From: Bacteroidales bacterium
GTDB taxonomy: Bacteria; Bacteroidota; Bacteroidia; Bacteroidales; UBA932
Direction of reading: 5' to 3'
DNA: 17,519 nt
Assembly: GCA_017555445.1 (NCBI GenBank)
Contig: JAFZGK010000077.1
Location: 1 to 17,519 of the forward strand
Each line of letters starts with the position of its first letter. Position 1 is the stretch's first letter. Shown one piece after another: positions 11,974 to 17,519 of this stretch. The translations under genes and the position numbers were made by a program. A model generated the notes under the pieces. The model searched no databases. It worked only from the letters and a program-made list of their open reading frames with translations, and was not told the origin of the DNA.

Positions 11974-14376
11974 ATGAAGTTATCTGAATTGAAGACGGGA
12001 GAGCGTGGTGTCATCGTGAAGGTGTCAGGCCATGGCAGTTTCCGCAAGAGAATAATCGAGATGGGATTTGTGAAGGGCAATAAGGTGAAAGTCATCCTTA
12101 ATGCCCCTCTCAGAGACCCGATCGAGTATGAGATAATCGGTTATAAGATTTCCCTTCGTCGCGAAGAGGCGGCGAAGATCGAAGTCATAAGCGAGGCGGA
12201 GGCAAAGGCTCTTGCGGAGGCGTCGGCATCTTTGGAAAATCTTCAGGCGCTTGAAGCGGAGGGAGACTGGATCGAGAGAAAGATGGACAATCTTGCGGAG
12301 GAACGCAGAAGACATATACGAGTTGCTCTTGTCGGCAATCCGAACTGCGGAAAGACGTCCCTTTTCAATATAGCTTCAGGCAGTCACGAACATGTGGGCA
12401 ACTACAGCGGTGTGACTGTGGATGCCAAGGAAGGCACATTCGAATATGGCGGATATAAGTTTGTCATAGTCGACCTGCCTGGTACATATTCTCTTTCAGC
12501 ATACAGTCCTGAGGAGCTTTATGTCCGTCGCAATCTTGTGGAGGAAGTCCCTGATGTTGTCGTCAATGTAGTCGATGCATCCAATCTTCAGCGCAATCTG
12601 TATCTTACTACCCAGCTCATTGACATGAACCTGAGGGTTGTCATGGCCCTCAATATGTATGATGAACTCCAGGAGAAGGGAGACCATCTGGATATCAAAC
12701 AGTTAGGTTATCTCTTGGGTATGCCGGTCGTTCCTACTGTGAGCCGTACAGGAGAGGGTATCGACCACCTTTTCGACACTATCATCCAGATATGCGAAAA
12801 GAGCGACCCTCATCTTGCCCGCCATATCCATATCAATCATGGAAACGAGCTTGAGCACAGCATTGAAAGGATCAAGCTTCTGATTCAGGAGAACATTGAC
12901 ATCAGAACCAAATATTCTACCCGTTACCTGGCCATCAAGTATCTTGAAAACGATAAGGAGATAGAGAATGTGGTCGAGGGACTGCCGAACCGTGACGAGA
13001 TCATCTCAGCAAGATTTGAGGAGAACAAGAGGATCAAGGCTCTGTTGGGATCTGGAATAGACTCTTCTATCGTGGATGCGAAGTATGCCTTCGTGCAGGG
13101 TGCACTGGCTGAGACATTCGAGCCATATAAAGGAAAGAAGAAACGTAATACATTGACAGATAAGATAGACGCAGTTGTCACTAACAGGTGGGCGGCGTTC
13201 CCTATCTTCTTCCTTCTGCTCTATATTGTCTTCAATGCGACATTCGTGATCGGTGAATATCCGATGCAGTGGATAGAATGGATTGTAAGCTCATTCGGAG
13301 CTTTTGTCGGTTCCGTCATGTCTGAAGGATGGCTGAAGGACCTGGTCATTGACGGTGTCATCGGTGGTGTGGGAAGCGTATTGGTATTCCTTCCGAACAT
13401 ACTTCTTCTTTATCTGTTCATATCGCTTCTTGAAGACTCCGGATATATGGCGCGTGGCGCCTTCATCATGGACAGGCTCATGCACAAGATAGGTCTGCAC
13501 GGCAAATCGTTCATTCCGATGATCATGGGATTCGGATGCAATGTGCCGGCAATAATGGCCACCAGGACCATCGAGAGCCGCAAGAGCCGACTGATAACCA
13601 TGCTCATCATTCCTATGATGTCATGTGCGGGACGTCTTCCGGTATTCGTGCTTATCGCAGGTGCATTCTTCGGTGCTCATGCGGGAGCTGTACTTCTAGG
13701 ACTTTATGCTCTTGGAATCGTTCTGGCTATGATTGCAGCGAGAGTCATGAACCGTTTCTTCAAGGATGACGACCTTCCTTTCGTTATGGAACTCCCGCCA
13801 TATCGCGTACCTACTGCCAAGTCGGTTTTCAGGCATACATGGGAAAAGGGACGTCAGTATCTGCAGAAGATGAGCGGAATCATCCTCATATGTTCGATTG
13901 TAATATGGTTCCTCGGATATTTCCCTAATCACAATGCATACGATAATGTGAAGGAGCAGCAGGAACATTCGTTCATAGGTTATGTCGGCAAGGCTATGGA
14001 GCCTGTGCTTGAGCCTCTGGGATTTGACTGGCGCATGGGTGTGGGAATCGTTGCCGGTGTCGGTGCGAAGGAACTGGTGGTCAGCACGCTCGGAGTAATG
14101 TATGCCGATGAGGATGTGGCTGTAGCAGAAGGTGGTGCGGATGGTGTCACAGCCGATACCAGCCTGCAGCGTGCTCTGGTCAAGTCTGTTACTCCTGCCG
14201 GAGCTCTGGCCTACATGGTGTTCATTCTCCTCTACTTCCCATGCATCGCTACATTCGTCGCCATAAAGAACGAGAGCGGCGGTTGGAAATGGGCCATAAT
14301 CACGGCGGTCTATACCATCCTGCTCGCATGGGTGGCCGCTTTCATCACCTTCCGTGTTGCATCACTCTTCCTTTGA
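11974..14376 (+). CDS. feoB: Fused FeoA-FeoB ferrous iron transporter
   Basis: The protein has 800 residues and takes up Fe2+ across the inner membrane. Residues 1 to about 72 are an FeoA (SH3-like) domain: MKLSELKTGERGVIVKV, FRKRIIEMGFVKGNKVKV, then YEIIGYKISLRREEA. An acidic/Ala-rich linker to about 110 joins it to the G domain, with G1 GNPNCGKT (121-128), the G2 region NYSGVTVD, G3 DLPGTYSL (from Asp167) and G4 NMYD (227-230). A helical middle region follows, then the membrane core. Core motifs are GFGCN (519-523), SCAGRLPVF (550-558), and near the end GVGAKELVVSTLGVMY. FeoA-FeoB fusion is common in Bacteroidetes. No FeoC is present. Genes on either side are not iron-related in any obvious way. 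Confidence 0.95.
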   Translation: MKLSELKTGERGVIVKVSGHGSFRKRIIEMGFVKGNKVKVILNAPLRDPIEYEIIGYKISLRREEAAKIEVISEAEAKALAEASASLENLQALEAEGDWIERKMDNLAEERRRHIRVALVGNPNCGKTSLFNIASGSHEHVGNYSGVTVDAKEGTFEYGGYKFVIVDLPGTYSLSAYSPEELYVRRNLVEEVPDVVVNVVDASNLQRNLYLTTQLIDMNLRVVMALNMYDELQEKGDHLDIKQLGYLLGMPVVPTVSRTGEGIDHLFDTIIQICEKSDPHLARHIHINHGNELEHSIERIKLLIQENIDIRTKYSTRYLAIKYLENDKEIENVVEGLPNRDEIISARFEENKRIKALLGSGIDSSIVDAKYAFVQGALAETFEPYKGKKKRNTLTDKIDAVVTNRWAAFPIFFLLLYIVFNATFVIGEYPMQWIEWIVSSFGAFVGSVMSEGWLKDLVIDGVIGGVGSVLVFLPNILLLYLFISLLEDSGYMARGAFIMDRLMHKIGLHGKSFIPMIMGFGCNVPAIMATRTIESRKSRLITMLIIPMMSCAGRLPVFVLIAGAFFGAHAGAVLLGLYALGIVLAMIAARVMNRFFKDDDLPFVMELPPYRVPTAKSVFRHTWEKGRQYLQKMSGIILICSIVIWFLGYFPNHNAYDNVKEQQEHSFIGYVGKAMEPVLEPLGFDWRMGVGIVAGVGAKELVVSTLGVMYADEDVAVAEGGADGVTADTSLQRALVKSVTPAGALAYMVFILLYFPCIATFVAIKNESGGWKWAIITAVYTILLAWVAAFITFRVASLFL

Positions 14377-14382
14377 TCAAAC

Positions 14383-14414
14383 TTTGCTTTTTGGTTTTTA
14401 AATTCTTAAATTTG
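14383..14414 (+). promoter_or_regulatory. Promoter of the GH3 gene
   Basis: TTTG (14383-14386), 20 bases, then TAAATTTG (14407-14414), a good match to the Bacteroidetes consensus. It begins seven bases after the feoAB stop. Transcription would start near 14421, about 17 bases before ATG 14438. Confidence 0.72.
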
Positions 14415-14429
14415 AGAGAATTTAAAACC
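14393..14429. promoter_or_regulatory. 13-bp inverted repeat enclosing the GH3 -7 box
   Basis: GGTTTTTAAATTCT (14393-14406) and AGAATTTAAAACC (14417-14429) are reverse complements with one extra T in the left arm. The ten-base gap between them begins with the -7 box TAAATTTG, so a dimeric protein bound here would cover the promoter. That makes it operator-like. The alternative is a terminator for feoAB, but no T run follows the right arm. Confidence 0.6.
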
Positions 14430-14437
14430 ATTGGCTT

Positions 14438-16405
14438 ATGAAGACAATTAAAATTGCAGCAATGCTCATGCTTGTGCTTATGACTGCAGGATGCACTCAT
14501 AGATACGAGCAGCCGGAACTCGGTGCCCGCAAGGTGCAGATTATTACTGAGGGTGACTACCAGTTCAAGGACCTCAATAAGAACGGTGCTCTTGACGCAT
14601 ACGAGGATTGGAGACTCCCGATGGAAGAAAGAATCGCTGACCTTGTCGGTCAGATGACTCTGGAAGAGAAGGCCGGACTGATGTTCCATCCGAATATCGC
14701 GGTGCCGGAAAGCGGAGTGATCAAATATGATTTCACAGATGAAGAAAAGGCACTTCTTGCAAAAGCTGCAGAAGAGCAGTATGCAGGCCCTGTAGGGCCG
14801 GGAGGTCAGGGCGCCGGGGTTATGGCCATCGGACAGATGCGCCGTACTGCTACAGCCAAGTCATATATCGAAGAAAAGAATTTCCGCAACATACTCAACA
14901 ACGGAACATGTGCACCTGCAAAGTTTGCAGAATGGTCTAACGGAATGCAGGAGATAGCTGAGGCTTCTCGTCTGGGTATTCCGATCATGTTCTCGACTGA
15001 CCCTCGTCATGGTTCTGGTACCGGTGCCCATGTCCGTGGTACACAATATTTCTCTCAGTTTCCGAGCAATGAAGGTCAGGTGGGAATCACATCTGCCCGC
15101 GATGCCAAGCTTGTCGAGGATTTCGGAGCAGTCGTTGCAGAGGAATATCGTGCTGTGGGTCTTCACATGATTCTCGGTCCTCAGATCGACGTCATGACAG
15201 AGCCTCGCTGGAGCCGTAACATGGGATGTTTCTCGGAATCAGCCGAGCTTACTACAGAGATGCTTGAAGCATTCATGGACGGTGCCCAGGGCAAGGACGG
15301 CATGGTAGGTCCTTCAAAGATTCTTGTCCATCTGAAGCACTGGCCTGGTGCAGGTCCTCATGAGAACGGAACAGGAAGCTGGCTGGTATATCCTACAGGT
15401 GCGCAGGACTATCACTATATGCCTTGGAAGGCCGGTATTGCAAAGAATGCTCTTGCTGCGATGGGATATTACAGCGGTACATATGTTGATACTCTGAACG
15501 TCAATTATTCTTATCATATTTCTACTGAGGTCCTCTATGACCAGCTCGGTTTCAAGGGTGCGATATGTACAGACTGGGGCGTAGCGTCACGCGGACCTCT
15601 CAACCCTCGTCTTCAGGGCAAGACAACTCTCAAGGACAATTACGCCATGATCTACAATGCGGGTGTCGACCAGATAGGAAGCGAGACTCATCCTGAATAT
15701 ATTGTAGAACTGGTAAATGAGGGAATCATATCAGAGGAAAGAGTCAATCAGGCAGCTTCGAGAATACTTCAGTGGCATTTCATTCTCGGACTTTTCGAAA
15801 ATCCGTATGTGGATCCTTCAAAGGCTGAGGGTATTCTCCAGAGCGAGAAGAATCAGTCACGAGGCTATGAGGCTCAGCTCAGTTCAAATATTCTCCTTAC
15901 CAATGACGGTACTCTTCCTGCCAAGGAAGGCATCAAGATCTATGTTGAGGGAGTCAATTCTGAGACAGCCGGCAAGTATGCGACTGTTGTCGACAAGCCT
16001 GAGGATGCAGACCTGATCCTGTATCGCACAACTACGGTTTCTGAAGGTGGAAACAGAATGGGTGCTTTTGACGCTACAGAGGTCAATATCGATTTTCCGG
16101 AGAAGAAATGGGCTCATATCCAGGAGCTTCGTTCCGCAGGCAAGCCGCTGGTTGTGGCATTCAACCCTACCGGTTCGTCATGCATACTTCCTCAGGCAGT
16201 TAAGACAGACATCAATGCCAGTCTTATGATCTTTGACGTGTTCGATTCAGCTCTGCTTGATGTCGTATTCGGCAAGTTCAATCCTGTCGGAAAACTTTCT
16301 TTCGAAGTTCCGTCCTCGATGGATGCGGTCCGCGCACAGAAGGAAGATGCTCCGTTTGACTCAGTCGATCCTACTTTCGCTTTCGGTCACGGCCTGAGCT
16401 ATTGA
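14438..16405 (+). CDS. Glycoside hydrolase family 3 lipoprotein (beta-glycosidase)
   Basis: The protein has 655 residues. The N-terminus is a signal peptide ending in MTAGC, with a probable lipidated Cys19, so it is anchored in the periplasm or outer membrane. KDLNKNGALDAYEDW (44-58) has the spacing of an EF-hand-type calcium loop and is common at the start of Bacteroidetes GH3 enzymes. The N-terminal TIM barrel shows MTLEEKAGLMF, STDPRHGSG, GLHMILGPQIDVMTEPRWSR and LKHWPGAG, with the likely nucleophile Asp379 in GAICTDWGV. The alpha/beta C-terminal domain runs to GKLSFEVP and the final FGHGLSY. The protein stops there, so the fibronectin-III domain present in many longer GH3 enzymes (over 700 residues) is absent. 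Likely an exo-acting beta-glucosidase or xylosidase; the exact sugar cannot be told. No SusC/SusD pair lies nearby. Confidence 0.92.
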   Translation: MKTIKIAAMLMLVLMTAGCTHRYEQPELGARKVQIITEGDYQFKDLNKNGALDAYEDWRLPMEERIADLVGQMTLEEKAGLMFHPNIAVPESGVIKYDFTDEEKALLAKAAEEQYAGPVGPGGQGAGVMAIGQMRRTATAKSYIEEKNFRNILNNGTCAPAKFAEWSNGMQEIAEASRLGIPIMFSTDPRHGSGTGAHVRGTQYFSQFPSNEGQVGITSARDAKLVEDFGAVVAEEYRAVGLHMILGPQIDVMTEPRWSRNMGCFSESAELTTEMLEAFMDGAQGKDGMVGPSKILVHLKHWPGAGPHENGTGSWLVYPTGAQDYHYMPWKAGIAKNALAAMGYYSGTYVDTLNVNYSYHISTEVLYDQLGFKGAICTDWGVASRGPLNPRLQGKTTLKDNYAMIYNAGVDQIGSETHPEYIVELVNEGIISEERVNQAASRILQWHFILGLFENPYVDPSKAEGILQSEKNQSRGYEAQLSSNILLTNDGTLPAKEGIKIYVEGVNSETAGKYATVVDKPEDADLILYRTTTVSEGGNRMGAFDATEVNIDFPEKKWAHIQELRSAGKPLVVAFNPTGSSCILPQAVKTDINASLMIFDVFDSALLDVVFGKFNPVGKLSFEVPSSMDAVRAQKEDAPFDSVDPTFAFGHGLSY

Positions 16406-16418
16406 TTATAATACATAA

Positions 16419-16453
16419 ACGACACCCAGCTGTGAAAAGCAGCTGGGTGTCGT
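16419..16453. terminator. Bidirectional terminator between GH3 and nhaC
   Basis: ACGACACCCAGCTG (16419-16432) pairs perfectly with CAGCTGGGTGTCGT (16440-16453) around a 7-base loop. It lies between the stop codons of two convergent genes, 13 bases after one and 16 before the other. Flanking T/A-rich bases on both sides are short and broken, but position and stem strength support termination in both directions. Confidence 0.85.
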
Positions 16454-16469
16454 TGTATTTATATGTTTC

Positions 16470-17519
16470 TTAAATCTTCTTCGGGAAGCATAAAAGGATT
16501 GCAAGGATTGCGAAGAGTCCCATTACAAACGGATAGTAGAGATATCCGATGATCGAAATAGATGATACTCCTGCAAGACCTGCAGCCATGAGGAGCTGGG
16601 CTCCATAAGGTATCAATCCCTGGATCAGGCAGGAGAATGTGTCGAGGATGCTTGCTGTCTTGCGAGGATCCAGACCGAACTTTTCTGTGATGTCACGGGC
16701 GATGGCTCCGCTGGTGATGATGGCGATGGTGTTGTTTGCTGTGCAGAGGTTGGCAAGGGATACGAGTCCTGCGATGCTGAACTCGGCACCACGCTTTCCG
16801 TTGATCTTGCGTGTCATCCCGTCTACAATAAAGTCAAGGCCGCCGTTCTCCTTGATCAGCTCAAGCATACCTCCTGCAAGAATTGTCACTATGATGAGGT
16901 CGCCCATTCCGCTTATGCCGCCACCTATGCTCTCGAGCCATCCGCTCCATGAAAGGCTGCCCATTGAGAATCCGATGAGTGCGTTGACAGCCAGTCCGAT
17001 AGTGAGGACTGCAGCTACATTCATTCCGGAGAGGGCAAGTGCGATTACGAGGATATAAGGAACAAGAAGAATCCATTGTGTCTGGCCGACTTCAGGGCTT
17101 ACTGATACGGACCATCCCAGAACAACATAAAGAGCAGCTACTATGATGGCTGCAGGACCCACTATTCTGATATTTGCCTTGAACTTGTCCTTCATCGAAC
17201 ATCCCTGTGTCCTTGTTGCAGCAATGGTGGTGTCTGAAATGAATGACAGGTTGTCACCGAAGAATGCGCCTCCGACTATGATCGCAGTAATGAAGGCCGG
17301 GTTTGCATGAATGCCGCTCATGCCTCCATGAACGAGTTCTTCCGCTATACCTGCTGCTACAGGAACAAGGGCTACGATAGTGCCCACGCTTGTACCGATG
17401 GACATTGAAATGAAGCATGCCGCAAGGAAGAGTCCTGCATAGATGAGGTTGCCGGGAAGTATTCTCAATGCAATGTTGACAGTGGCATCTATCGCACCGA
17501 TCGACTTGGCTGTGGATGC
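16470..17519 (-). CDS. nhaC: NhaC-family Na+/H+ antiporter, N-terminal part missing
   Basis: The last 349 residues are visible and the frame is open to the window edge, so the gene starts beyond it. A TTG at 17468 is inside the gene: the residues before it (AKSIGAIDATVNIALRILPG) continue the family pattern without a break. About nine hydrophobic membrane segments can be seen. Landmarks of the NhaC family are GTSVGTIVALVPVAAGIAE, GGAFFGDNLSFISDTTIAATRTQGC and, late in the protein, ANNTIAI with a following DTFSCLIQGLIPYGAQ. It should exchange Na+ for H+ (or for another small ion or organic acid) across the inner membrane. It faces the GH3 gene across a shared terminator and has no functional tie to it that I can see. 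Confidence 0.92.
   Translation of the reverse strand, partial: ASTAKSIGAIDATVNIALRILPGNLIYAGLFLAACFISMSIGTSVGTIVALVPVAAGIAEELVHGGMSGIHANPAFITAIIVGGAFFGDNLSFISDTTIAATRTQGCSMKDKFKANIRIVGPAAIIVAALYVVLGWSVSVSPEVGQTQWILLVPYILVIALALSGMNVAAVLTIGLAVNALIGFSMGSLSWSGWLESIGGGISGMGDLIIVTILAGGMLELIKENGGLDFIVDGMTRKINGKRGAEFSIAGLVSLANLCTANNTIAIITSGAIARDITEKFGLDPRKTASILDTFSCLIQGLIPYGAQLLMAAGLAGVSSISIIGYLYYPFVMGLFAILAILLCFPKKI

Noticed and set aside
16639..17058. A 139-residue plus-strand frame opposite nhaC.
   Set aside because: It is antisense to conserved membrane segments of the antiporter; its hydrophobic pattern follows from the complementary strand.
563..17519. A new defence, secretion or metabolite-producing gene cluster.
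   Set aside because: Every sizeable gene belongs to a recognisable core or common family and the transcription units look independent. No set of unknown genes travels together.

Overview
The window looks like chromosome of a Bacteroidales bacterium. The evidence is several promoters of the Bacteroidetes type (TTTG, about 19 bases, then TAnnTTTG), a fused FeoA-FeoB iron transporter, an S16 protein with a long Ala/Glu-rich tail, small secreted proteins resembling the Bacteroidetes families DUF4252 and DUF4465, weak Shine-Dalgarno sites, and a 16S 3' end of the Bacteroidetes form. Genus cannot be read from the sequence. Nothing here looks like a phage, an insertion sequence, a CRISPR array or a defence island.

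Bases 1-562: the last bases of a 16S rRNA gene, then tRNA-Ile(GAT) and tRNA-Ala(TGC). A strong terminator follows at once, where a 23S gene would be expected. Beyond it are two perfect 56-base direct repeats 180 bases apart, enclosing a chain of small GC-rich hairpins. On the minus strand each repeat holds both halves of the tRNA-Ala acceptor stem fused by four bases. This is the least ordinary stretch of the window.

Bases 563-1024: a small secreted protein (DUF4252-like). Bases 1038-8107: a seven-gene plus-strand operon with a consensus promoter, encoding an M20 deacylase (probable DapE), aspartokinase, DapB, DapA, DapD, a LysN/MocR-like aminotransferase and DapF. Together with aspartate-semialdehyde dehydrogenase, which is not in the window, these convert aspartate to meso-diaminopimelate by the succinylase route, feeding peptidoglycan and lysine. 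LysA is also not here. The aminotransferase sits where DapC is needed.

Bases 8110-10105: a DUF4465-like lipoprotein on the plus strand meets a minus-strand rpsP-rimM operon (ribosomal protein S16 and the 30S maturation factor RimM). Bases 10205-11888: tRNA-Leu(GAG) with a consensus promoter and terminator, an aldose-1-epimerase-like protein and a periplasmic lipocalin. Bases 11892-14376: FeoAB ferrous iron transporter with paired short repeats at its promoter. Bases 14383-16453: a GH3 beta-glycosidase lipoprotein whose -7 box lies in the loop of a 13-bp inverted repeat, ending at a bidirectional terminator shared with a convergent NhaC-family antiporter that runs off the right edge.

Most of the window is conserved core metabolism. 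I did not find a convincing new multi-gene system. The tRNA-Ala-derived repeat region, the possible unlinked rRNA operon and a few operator-like palindromes are the parts worth a second look.
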